Part shown: positions 1 through 11,100 of the stretch, one piece after another
How the letters are laid out: every line of letters begins with the position of its first letter
Numbering within the stretch: the first letter of the stretch is position 1
Source of the DNA: Enoplolaimus lenunculus
Taxonomy: Eukaryota; Nematoda; Enoplea; Enoplida; Thoracostomopsidae
Assembly: GCA_030248215.1 (NCBI GenBank)
Contig: JASANG010004062.1
Coordinates: 124,001-188,000, forward strand
Direction: 5' to 3'
DNA: 64,000 nucleotides
The notes under the pieces: model-generated
What the model was told of the DNA's origin: nothing
Databases searched by the model: none
What the model saw: the letters and a program-made list of their open reading frames with translations, nothing else
Program-made: the position numbers and the translations under genes

Positions 1-579
1 TCGTAGAATAAGGACAAGTCAAATACGAAAAATGTGTTGAATATTGACCCTCAATTTACTAGCTCGAAAACTACAAGATCTACGCACAAACTAGTTATAG
101 GTGCCACACATATCTGACAATGTATGCCTAGAACTTAGTTGGTGGTACATAATTTGGCTAATGCAGATGATGTCACAACACAAACACGCTCTGTATTGTT
201 GACTGTAAACCGCAGTGCTAGTTTTAAAATATTTAATACGAAAGTGTTCGCTTTGCACAGTTTGTTGTTTCATTATGTGTTTGTTTTGAAAATCGCCGAG
301 GTGCAGATTAACAATATCTGGCACGTGATGCTTTATTGCGAGCAGATTTTGACATTTGCTAAGCTAGCGATTTTACTCCATATTTACCAAATCGAATCTA
401 TGTTCACAGTTTTTTTATATTCTTTGAATGAGTCGTGATAACTCAAAACTCACGCGGTTTAGAATATACGTAGTTTTTGTATAGTTTGGTTCTTTGCCTG
501 ATTGTGTATTTATTCGTTTCGATTGGTTGTATGCTCGATTATTTATTGGAAGCCAGTCTATTGCAACTTGTTTTTTCAG
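1..579 (+). other. Presumed intron of the PCED1-like gene
   Basis: I see no exon upstream of the acceptor at 578-579. Bases about 20-125 resemble the element at 63123-63335 (shared blocks around CTCGAAAACTACAAGATCTA and ACTAGTTATAGGTGC), so a degraded dispersed repeat lies at the left edge. Short open frames here have no protein-like composition. Confidence 0.4.
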
Positions 580-1099
580 ATTGAAAGATGGTGTACACTG
601 GGATCCAGTTGGAACGCGACATGTAACGCATATGATTTTGACGTTTTTGTGCGATCTCTGGTGTTTACCATTGCCTAGACATACTGCCGATTGGTTAAAA
701 CGGTGGGTATAGTTCAATTCAGATATATGCGCGTAGCGACGATTTTGGAAAGGGAGAAGTCGGAGGCGTCGGCTTAGGTTTTGGCTCTGATTTAGTGGCT
801 AGGCCGTGATAGTTAACATTGAACTTGCATTTTTGCTGCAAGTAATTGTTATATTATTGTTCTGTAAGTTTCCGCATTTCAGTGAAAATCCAAACTTTGA
901 AAATTACCCGTTCCAACACGACGGTGTTCCACGATTTATTGAGCAACGAATTGCACTGCTTGAAGGAAAAGAACCATTGACGAATGACAGTAATCCTTGC
1001 GAACCGAACCAACAACCAAACGTGGACAGTGGGAATGTCACTGCACCAGCGTTTTCAGGAGATTCTCATCTTATTGGAGCTATGTACCCTGCGCCGTAG
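580..1099 (+). CDS. PC-esterase domain protein (PCED1/FAM113-like), last two exons, 5' part outside window
   Basis: Two exons splice in frame: 580-702 (after a T-rich acceptor ending TTTTTTCAG, donor CG|GTGGGT) and 883-1099 (acceptor CATTTCAG), which ends at a TAG stop. The first encodes KDGVHWDPVGTRHVTHMI and runs on to LPLPRHTADWLKR. The DGVHWDP block followed by a conserved R/H and a leucine-rich helix is the C-terminal catalytic block of the GDSL/SGNH-type PC-esterases PCED1A/B, where the D and H of DGxHW complete the catalytic triad. The last exon adds a 71-residue hydrophilic tail with no recognisable domain. An AATAAA at about 1145 fits the 3' end. The N-terminal exons with the GDS motif should lie left of base 1. 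The substrate of this family is not established. The splice frame (CG+T = Arg) supports the join. Confidence 0.75.
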
Positions 1100-1142
1100 T
1101 TGTACCGGGGCAGTATAAGAAAATTGTGCCATGCAGATGCAG

Positions 1143-1160
1143 AATGAATAAAACAACCAT
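1143..1160 (+). promoter_or_regulatory. Probable polyadenylation signal of the PCED1-like gene
   Basis: GAATGAATAAAACAACC lies about 45 bases after the TAG stop of the last exon and contains a canonical AATAAA. Confidence 0.5.
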
Positions 1161-1247
1161 TAATGATCTGATCAGCCGTATTGTAAATTTTATTATTTTG
1201 CAGATAGTTTTGTTGAAGTGTTTCCTCATGTATAATGGAGTGTAACC

Positions 1248-1400
1248 AACCGTTTTTCTGTGGGACTGCAATGGAGTAAACTTAAGCCTTAGATGATTAT
1301 TTTTGCTTAGAGTTAGGCCGAGGTAGGCTTATCTTTATACTGGGCTTTGGCTTAGGAATATGCTTTTGCTACTTTTACGACCTTCAGTTATACATGGGCC
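1248..1400 (-). mobile_element. GGCC MITE type 1, truncated
   Basis: It has the internal CTTAGG-rich body and ends in ATACATGGGCC. The other end is degraded (CGTTTTTCTGTGGGACTGCA block present, terminal GGCC missing). Confidence 0.6.
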
Positions 1401-3542
1401 GAGTGCTCTGTTTCTATACGGTACATTTGAGTCTGTTAGCAGGGTTCTTATTGTGTTCCGTTTGTTGACAAAGGTAAAATACAAAGCAGTTCCCAAAAAC
1501 AAATCGTGAATCTGAATTTAAGCCTGAGCGAAGATCTGAGGCATTCGATTTTGTTCAAGTTTTATTCTATGCGTGAACGGACATATGTTACTGGACCGCG
1601 ATATTAAGGTTTATTTGGCAGCAATATACAAGAACAAACTGTAGTAGTTTGAGCAGTCTTGAAGTGAAAATTTTTTGCTACATATGGGTTTTCTGAATTC
1701 AGTTCAATGTAAAGGTAGTACAAAGTGTATACAGTACAACGTGGATAACCCATAGTTTTGAAAATTAAGTTTATTTTTATGCCTTGATTCATCATAAGTA
1801 CATTTTCTTAAACCACTACTTCTGTCAATATATTTTTGTTAAACATTTCACGTTATCAGGGTGCAACCGGAGGTGGAAAATACCGAAGCCAGAGGTCAAC
1901 AAAATTTGCTTGAAGCCAGGGGTAACGCCGTAAGTAAGGCGAAATTGGGTAGTTAAAATTATTTCGCTACCGAAATTGCCAGGTCGATTTTTTGACGGAG
2001 CCGGAGTTACCTAAGCTTGTATCCTGCACGTTAACTACTTTCAAGTAAATATTTTTGAGTGCAATATGAATGAGCTGATTTGATGCAAGTTGGATATTTT
2101 GCAGTCCAAAACGATTTAGGTACATTCAGTTGGTAATCTGAGTCCATGTCACAATTCTAGCTTGCGCACGTCTAGTCTGCACTCGTTTATAAATATCCCG
2201 TAAGTTAATACATATGATTACTGTAATTATGGAACCCTTTTACGTTCGTTCGTCTTGTACGTCAGCAGGTTTTACGTTTATTTCTGCTGCGTGTTTGTGT
2301 AATAGGGTGCTGCCGGAGCTCAACTAATTTCGTCGGAGTTATAGCAACATTGGGTCATATAGGGGTCCTTTTTCAGAAATCTGTGCAATTGATGCTTTCT
2401 AAACTACCGCAAACTTAGAAATCATCTCGCTGAAGAGAGCAACTTTATAAAAATATGAAAATGTTCATTATCCTGAAATTGTCGAATTCCCGCAAAAACT
2501 TCTTGTGGAGCCGGAGGCTGGCCTGCGGTTGTACAACTCTCTCCCGTGAAGAAGAATATACATGTTATGAGCTTACTATGTTTACACAGTCTCCATTAAA
2601 GACTAGATAGTAAACGCCTACCATCAATGAGTGATTTGAACCTTGGGTGAGAACCGGATTTCAGATGAAATAGGTACAAAAATATTTATGTTGGAAATTG
2701 TTAATATCTGCTGAATGCCTGGGTACAACCGGAGGTCTGCCTCCGGCTGCGGCAGAAAATCGGCCTCCGGCTCCCGTAGAATTTTTGCCGCGGGTTCCGG
2801 CAATTTCGGTAGTAAAATTTTTGCATAATTTAGCTAAATTTTTCTGTTTAGCGCGTTTCGTTTTACTTTTGTCACAATTTTCAGGAATGAATTTCTGAAA
2901 TTTCGCAGAAAATTAGCGTAAAAGCAAACAACTTGAAAACATTTTGCAGATATTGACTGAAGTTAACTAATTAACCATCCTTTTTGCCATCTAATGTCGC
3001 TTCACGTCCGTCTCCGGCAAGTTTCGTTGACCGCTGACTGCCGCTACGGTATTTTTCACCTCATGTTGCACCCGCTGAATGCTATTTCCAGTGCACAGTG
3101 CCTAAGTAGCAAACACTGTATGCAATCAAATATCCGTTTCCGCTAAAAATCAATTTCTGGTTCCGCCATAGAAGTGACGGAAATTTCGATATTTTTAGCA
3201 CCAATTTGGTTGCAGCGAACATTTGCATACATGTCTGGGACCATGTTTGCGTTGGAAAAAAAGAAAACATTTTTAACTTAATACTTAAATATCTCGTTTC
3301 CATTAGTATCCGTTTTGTTTACACCCTCCTATTAAACACATTTAGGTAAAACAAAATCGCGACGTGGCTTGAGAACCTTCGAGTCAGAGTGAGTGTTGAT
3401 GACAAATGCCTCCTGCCCGAGAAACCGAGGTTGGAATACTAGTTTGAAGTAGCTGTTTGATAAAATTGGAAATTTTCATGCACGGAAGGTTAAAATCTTG
3501 CTGACGCTATGCTAATGAAGCTTTTAATATGGATTGGTTTTT
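1401..3542. other. Intergenic, remnants of CAGGGTGCAACCGG elements
   Basis: CAGGGTGCAACCGGAGG at 1857, TACAACCGGAGGTCTGCC at 2714 and a reversed ATGTTGCACCC end near 3063 mark degraded relatives of the intact element at 5749-6163. No gene is seen here. Confidence 0.4.
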
Positions 3543-3718
3543 GGGCCAGTGTTAGTTTAAAGGGCGTAAACAGTAGATTAAGCGTATTCCTAAGCGTTGC
3601 AAAAATATGTTCCTAAGCCTAAGCCTAAAGCCTAAGCAAAAAACTGCACTCTCGAATCTAAACCTACTCTTTTATAGACCCACCAGTAATCTGGACGCCG
3701 TTTTGAGTAACATGGGCC
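3543..3718 (+). mobile_element. GGCC MITE type 2
   Basis: It starts GGGCCAGTGTTAGTTTAAAG and ends GAGTAACATGGGCC. Internal CCTAAG hexamers are followed by the type-2 signature TTTTATAGACCCACCAG. Confidence 0.75.
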
Positions 3719-4185
3719 GGTTTTTTGGATACGTCTTTAGTAGCTAATTAATTGGTTTGGTTCTACTCTGTATGGCGACGTATATAAAAGCTAAATTTTT
3801 CCACAAACCGTCTGGTGTTTGGTACAAAAAATTACAGCGGAATTTGTGTTAACGTTAGACGCCATATCAATACAATTTTGTATATATCAGGTTGCTGAAA
3901 GTTAAACGGTTGCTCGGAAAAGATTGCACCAATAGCATTTTTGTAAAGTAAAAATCTAAAAAATTATCAAAAAATTAAAAACGTGATATTATGAAATGCA
4001 CGTGAGAACACAGCGGTCTACTAACATACCGCATTGTCGTTGATACAATTGCTAATAAACAAACCAACCGTCCCTGTGGGCTAAAATTGTCAATTTTGTC
4101 TATTTGTCTTCTTCAAATACACACCAGACACTTGTTGAATGAAAAATTTGGAACCGCATATGCGCTGTAAACAACTACGGCAAAT

Positions 4186-4372
4186 GTAATAGAACATGGC
4201 GGTAAAAGTAGTATTAGCATATATTCCTAACCCGAAAGCCTAACCGTAAGAATGAACTTATACCTAAGTATACCCCTTAACCTAAGCCTAAACAAAAAAT
4301 TATTGTAAAGCTTAAGCTGACTTTACTCTATTGCAGCCCCACAGAGAAACGTTTCGCCCATGACTCGGGCCA
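4186..4372 (+). mobile_element. GGCC MITE type 1, degenerate
   Basis: It has TAGAACATGGCGG at the left and CTATTGCAGCCCCACAGAG followed by CGGGCC at the right, with CCTAAG-type hexamers between. Confidence 0.6.
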
Positions 4373-4394
4373 CAACTACGAGCGTTTTTCTTAG

Positions 4395-4758
4395 TACTGT
4401 AGTGACCCGAATAAGTTTGGGACTGATATTTATTAGGCCTGTCCAGAGTGTACCCCCCTTGTTATTCGGTTACGGACTGTTATTTATTTTCAACCCACGC
4501 TCCGCCGCTTGTGTCAAAGCTTGAGCGATAATACAAGGTAGGAATGTACTTTCAAAATTTAAGTACGCTTTAAAGTTTCGAACTCAAATCATTTGGTCCT
4601 GGAGTTATTTAGGCCCCACAATTTAGGGTTAATTGACATTTATGGACTCTAATTAGGGTTTAGGGACTCTATCCGCTTACGGACTCTTATTAGGGATACG
4701 GACTCCTATTGATTCGGACTCAAAATGGGGATCCCCTTTTATTCGGGTCAATATAGTA
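4395..4758 (+). mobile_element. Type 3 MITE (TACTGTAGTGACCCGAATAA ends)
   Basis: The left end TACTGTAGTGACCCGAATAA is matched in reverse by TTATTCGGGTCAATATAGTA at the right. The body (TTACGGACTGTTATTTATTT, then degenerate GGACTC TTATTAGGG subrepeats) recurs at 10879, 18111, 27809 and 43668. Confidence 0.8.
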
Positions 4759-4939
4759 GGTGTTAAACCTCAAAACCTTGAAATTGTAAAATTTTGACTT
4801 TCAAACGTCATGAAGATTTTGTTGCTTCCTCATGCATCATGCTTTATATCGTGTTCACAGTTTGATATTTTGTGTGTGAAGAGGTTAAATTTGAATGTAC
4901 ACTGATCGGCAAAATATTTAAAACGTGAGAACCCTTTTA

Positions 4940-5095
4940 AAAATCAGAGGCGGAACGTTTTTCTGCAGGACTGCAATAGAGTATAAAGCTTAAGCTTTAG
5001 ACTAATTTTTTTGACTCGGCTTAGGTTAAACGTATTCTAACACTTATGCTTAGGCTTAAACTTAAGAATATGCTTATACTACTAATGACAAACAT
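4940..5095 (-). mobile_element. GGCC MITE type 1 fragment upstream of fucosidase A
   Basis: It starts at ATCAGAGGCGGAACGTTTTT and runs to AAGAATATGCTTATACTACT. It ends about 85 bases before the start codon of fucosidase A. Confidence 0.65.
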
Positions 5096-5178
5096 GCAAT
5101 ATATTTTAAAAACGAACCTGTTCTATTTTTGCATCCTTTAGGTTGAAAAGTTTGGCTTACATAATTATAGATATATGT

Positions 5179-8100
5179 ATGATGAATAAATTATTACTTA
5201 TTTTAAACATCAAAATTATTCTTACTGAAGCAGCGTCGTATTCGCCTACGTGGGAATCGCTGGACAGCAGACCTTTACCCACGTGGTATGATGAAGGAAA
5301 ACTTGGTATATTTATGCACTGGGGTGTGTTTTCGTTTCTTGGCTTGGGCGCATGGTTCTGGTATAAGTGGGAAGCCGACAAACGGCCGGATTTGGTTAAA
5401 TTTATGGCCGATAATTATTCACCGCGTACGAAATACCCTGATTTTGCGCAAGAATTTACTGCTGCATTTTTTGATCCGGATCAATGGGCGAAACTTGTTC
5501 AAGCGTCAGGAGCGAAGTAAGAAATATGTTCAAGAGGAATCGTGCATATTTCTAGTGTGCCCATGTAAAGATCAAGAGTGTAACGCTTTGCTATTGGTTT
5601 CCAATAGAGCAGGATTAAACTTTAGACTAATTTTTTGATTAGTCTTAAGTTTAGGCTTAGGCTTTGGTATAATCTCATTCTTAAGCTTAGGCTTAGGCTT
5701 AGCAATATGGTCATACTACTGTAACGACCCTGTTATATACATTGGCACCAGGGTGCAACCGGAATTACAATTTACCGGAACCGGAACCGGTACCGGAATT
5801 TGAAAATTTTACCGGAACCGGAACCGGAACCGGAAAGTGAAAAATGCATTTCACCAAAAATTTCATTTTAATCGTATTTTTTGCTCTATTATTTGTGAAA
5901 CAACCTTAGTCGAACATAGGTATTTATTTTATCTGTTATATTTTAGATTTTCATCATCGACTGAAGTGAAATCCACCATCAATGGCTTATATTCGGAGTA
6001 CAAGTGGCTTTCAAAAGAGATTCTTAAAAATTAGCAAAGTTAAGAAAACGGCCAAATTATAATACCGGAATTTTTAAATCCGGTAAAAATTTACCGGAAC
6101 CGGAACCGGAACCGGAAGGTGAAAAAATGCCGGAACCGGAACCGGAATTCCGGTTGCACCCTGATTGGCACTCTAATGCCACGTTTGGTGCAAATTAGTC
6201 TGCAGTAAGAAATAGATGTAATATTTCAAAGTTGATAGGCAAATCTTTTCTTGAGAAAAGGTTTTAGATTTAATCCTAACGTTCTTGCTTTACACACACG
6301 ATTTATGTTGGGTTTGAAATATTATAGTTTACGGCTTGGGCTAATATAAAGAACAGGGGTGGAACAGTATAATAAGCGTATTCCTAAGCCTAAAGCCTAA
6401 GCCCAAGCGTAAGAATGAGCATATTCCTAAGCTTAACCCTAAACCTAAGCCTAAGCTTAAGAACGATCACATTCCTAAGCCTAAGCCTAAGCCAAGCAAA
6501 AAATTAGCCAAAAGCTTAAGCTTACTTTTTTCTAGTCCCACAGAAAACCGTTCCGCCCCTGATATTTTACATAGACCATTTGCTTGAAACTTGATGAAAA
6601 ATTTTCTGTGCCAATATTGTTGAGTGGCTGGCCTATAGTTGGATATGTAACGAAACACTAAATGTATGACAAAACGAAAAGCGCTATTAACATATAAAGT
6701 TCTGCCTTAGATATTATGTACTAACAAGCAAACATCTCGAAGGTTTTACATTATGGCCAAGTAATTATTCGTTCGCTTGGAATGCACGTGATACCGGTCC
6801 CGGGCGTGATTTGGTTGGCGAGCTGCGGGCGGCTTTCGCTCGATCGGCTCCGGAAATTAAGTTTGGACTATACTACTGTCAGCTGGAAAACGTTCATTCG
6901 CTATTTCTCGCTGATCAAGCTGCAAACTATACAAGCAATGAATTTGTAAAAGTATAAACTAATTTGAATAAAAAATAACTTCTGTAAGCTCAATAGATTT
7001 AGCTTGTACATTTAAACATTGTATCAAGTTCAAAGCGTAGAACAGTAGCGAAGAGACGAAATATTTTATCAGTCGCTTGCACCAGTATCAAACTAGCATA
7101 CTCGGCAATTTTTGAACTGAACTGAAGCAAAATTATTTCGTCATTTAATTCGCACGCGTTTGATTACGAGCAGCGTCCAAGGGTATAGGGTAGAGCTATA
7201 CTTGTACGGCACCGTCCGTCACCCGTCCGGCTATCCCTCACCGTGCGATCGCCTTCCCTCGCCATGCGATATCATACTCGAATTACTCAGGTACGATACC
7301 ATATGGTGACGGACGGTGACGTACTGGTGACGGATGGCATGAAAATAATTTAAAAAGTACAACGCAACCTTACATTCTGTAGACACGCAATCGCTGAAAA
7401 CTGGTGTGATTCGGAAAAATTTGATATATACTGTTCTCATAACCTCGCATTATCATTCAATATTTAAAATTAAATTATTTTCGACAAATTGGATTTTTAA
7501 CGTTGTAAAAGTTTTAAAAGAAATTTTTTGGTTAAAAATACCAAAAGTTTATGGTATCATTCCAGGTTTTCGAAAAATTGGACAAACGTACTACTTCGTA
7601 ATAAGAATAAAAACGCAGCAATATTTAAATTAAAAAACATTACATTATGCCAGGATGTTGAAACGCTTTTTGCAATGGTACATATTTTTGTATTTTAGCA
7701 CGTTTCAATGCCTCAACTTATGGAATTGATCAATGCATATCAACCTGACCTTTTATGGGGCGATGGTGATTGGATGGGATCTTCATCTTACTGGAATTCA
7801 ACACACTTTCTCGCTTGGTTGTACAATAGCAGGCAAGTGATTCCGTTTTTGGTTACGCTTTGCAATATATTGTTTTATGTTTTATGAATTTTTCATATTT
7901 TACAAAAATCTTATGCTCCAGCCTAAGATTGGTATAGGACAATGTTATATGTCGTAGGCCAATCTGCTATTCAGGTCAATTACTATTTGGCCTAGACCAA
8001 TTTGCTATTTGGTCAGACGCAATACCGTTAACCAATCGCCGTTGGTCTTTACATCACTGTTCTGTTGTGACATCTAAAAATCGCTATTTGGTCTAGGCCA

Positions 8101-11100
8101 AACTGCTTTTTGCTTCGAATAGCAGATTGGCCTAGGCCAATTGGTAATTGGCCTGAATAGCAGATTGGCCTACGACCTATATCGAACAGGGCCGTCACAG
8201 TAGTATAAAAGTATTCCTAAGCCTAAGCTTAAGAATGAGCTTATATTTAAGCATAAGCCTAAGCAAAATATAGTCTGAAGCTTTAAGCTTACTCTACTGC
8301 AGGACCGCAGAAAAACGTTCTGTCCCTGATCTCTACATGAGATTTAGTCTGCAACACATGTCAGATAGCAGTATATACTTACTGAGTTTAAACGAAGACT
8401 AAATAATTCTGAGGTCTAAAAAGCATAGCAAGGCGGTTTTGCTTTACTACTTTGTTCTGTGTGATTTTTGTCCCAGGGCTTTGGGTTCTATTCTAGCCCA
8501 AGGGTAATTTTCAACATAAATGATATCATTGTTCGAGTCCGTATTTCCAAAACTCTAACTGTGTCACTGTCTAACGCTTGCATTTACCGTAAGCTTACAA
8601 TCCGATTTGCTTAGCTTTAGCGGCCCGTGTATAAAGATCAGAGGCAAAACGCGTATCTGTGGGACTGCATTAGAGTAAGCTTAAGCTTTAGACTATTTTT
8701 TTGCATAGGTTTAGTCTACCGTATAAAAGCTCTTTCGTACACTGACCAATATTACTTTAAGGGGTGTAACAGTAAATTATGCGTGTTCCTAAACCTAAGA
8801 CTAAGCCTAAGCGTTGCAAAAATGTGATCCTAAGGCGAAGCCTAAGCGTAAGCCTAAGCCTAAGCAAAAAATGTATTCTAGAATCGAAACCTACTCTATT
8901 ATAGACTCACCAGAAACCTGGACGCACCTTAAAATAACATGGGCCCGTACACTTATGCTTAGGAATATGCTCAAAATACTGCTACGGCCCTGGTCTATAT
9001 AATCAGCCAGTTTAGCTTACAGTTATGATTTTGCATCAACTTTTATCCGTTTTCTGATTACCACGTCGCTATTATCGGTGATCAAGCGGTGGCACAAAGA
9101 AATATAACGCGTAGCTTTTTAACATTTGCATAAATTTAAGTTCATACAGAGTATAGTTATTGGGAGTGTTTAAAATCTATAAGCATACGCTGGGTGAGTG
9201 AGCAGTGCTGGTGCGTGTGACCACAACACAATGTCAAACACACCAGCAGTCCGACACTGCAAAAAATGGTGCGTCAAATTGACTCTTTCTAAAATAGGCT
9301 TTTCCTGACTACACAAACTGAGTCTAAAATAGGCTTTTCCTGACTACACAAACTGAGCTGAAATTCGACTTAGCCTGAGTCAAATTCGACTCAATTTGAC
9401 TCTGGCGGAGTCGAATTTTGACTCAATTTGTGTAGTCAGGAAAATCCTATTTCGGAGGGAGAGTGTATTTGACTCACCATTTTTTGCAGTGTAGTACTCG
9501 CCCAGCATATCGCACTTACCGATTTTAAACGCCTCAGAAACAATGTTTTTTGAAGATGCCGCTAGAATTAATACTTGAATATTGGCGGTATTAATATTTT
9601 AGTCCAGTAAAAAATACTATAATTACTAACGATCGGTGGGGCGAAGACACAATTTGCAAGCACGGTGGATATTTAACGTGTGTTGATCGATTTAACCCAG
9701 GTTCGTTCACAAAACCCGAGCTTACTCAATCAAACCAGTTTTAATTATTTTGGGGTCAAGGGTTATACACAGTTGGCTTATCTATTTTTTGACACCTCCC
9801 AAGCTGCTTAAGCCTACAAACTAAGAATTTCGTGGGTCGGTCGAGTTAAACGAGGGGGCTATGAGTTGTTGAGCAACGAACTTTCGAGATACGGTTTACC
9901 TAGTAAACGAACAAAAGTTTGCGTATAACGTGCAATCAGTATTGTTCAAGAAATATGTCATGGAAATTCCGACCAGACGTCTATCGTAAGCCTTGCACAT
10001 GTATTAAGATCAGAGGCGAAACGTTCTTCTGTTCGACTGCAGTGGAGTAAACTTAAGCTTTAGAGACTATTTTTAGCTTCGGCTTAAACTTAGGCTTAGG
10101 ATAACGTATAAGTTCATTTTTGCGTTTAAGTTTAAGCTTACGAATACGCTTATATTACTGTTACGGCCCTGTTTTGGACGTAAAGCTTTAAGCTGGAGAG
10201 CAAATGAGTAGACAATCGATGGGTTTTGTACGAAAACGCGATGGCTCAGACGTATTTTTGGCTCGGATTCGGCCGGACTTGAACATTCTGAAACAGCTGC
10301 CGTCTGACATCCAAGAAGCATTTCAACGTTGACATTCGTTCAAAGTTGATTTCAATTAGTTTATAATCAACTGAATATTATCTCATCGCGGGATCGGGAT
10401 TTCAGGTAAACTGATGAATCGAAAATGGGAAAATGCAATGACACTTGACAAGAATTATTGGGCGTTCAGTCGACGAATGTCTTTAAACACCATTTTAACT
10501 ATCGAGGAATTAATTGCAACGTTTATGAAGACAATAAGGTAACGTAGCATTATTCGAGTTTGTAAAATGTATAACTTAATTTTCAAACGATTAATATCAG
10601 CGGCCCATGTATAGAACGGGGCCGGATCGTTTTCCGGAGGGGCTATGATAGAGTCAGTTTACGCTTTAGACTAATTTTTTTGCTTAGGCATAGGCTTAGG
10701 CTTTGGATTAGGAATAGATTCATCCATACGCTTAGGCTTAGACTTAGGAATATGTGTATACTACTGTTCCGGCCCTGTTCTATACATGAGTGATATCAAC
10801 TTGCATACGAGTAACAATCACTAGCCCAAAGATCAAGGGCGGAAAGTTTTTTGTTGGACTGCAATAAAATATATTAAGAGAGAGGGGACTGATAATTATT
10901 TGGCCTCTCCAGATGGTACCCCCCTTGTTAGTCAGTTACTGGCTGTTATTTATTTTTAACCACGCTCCGCCACCCTTCGTTACTGATATATCCGGTACTG
11001 CAATTATCCGTTGAATTAAACGTTTATTTGTCTTGTGTAAATGGCTTGAGCGATAATGCAACGTTATACTTAGGAATGCAGATTCAAAATTTAAGTACGC

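Noticed and set aside
5143-5178. Upstream extension of fucosidase A from 5143
   Set aside because: The first codon there is TTG and follows an acceptor-like TTTAG; the ATG at 5179 gives a normal signal peptide.
8814-9002. Lysine/proline-repeat frame
   Set aside because: Translation of CCTAAG hexamers in a MITE; similar frames occur in the copies at 31165-31392 and 38509-38733.
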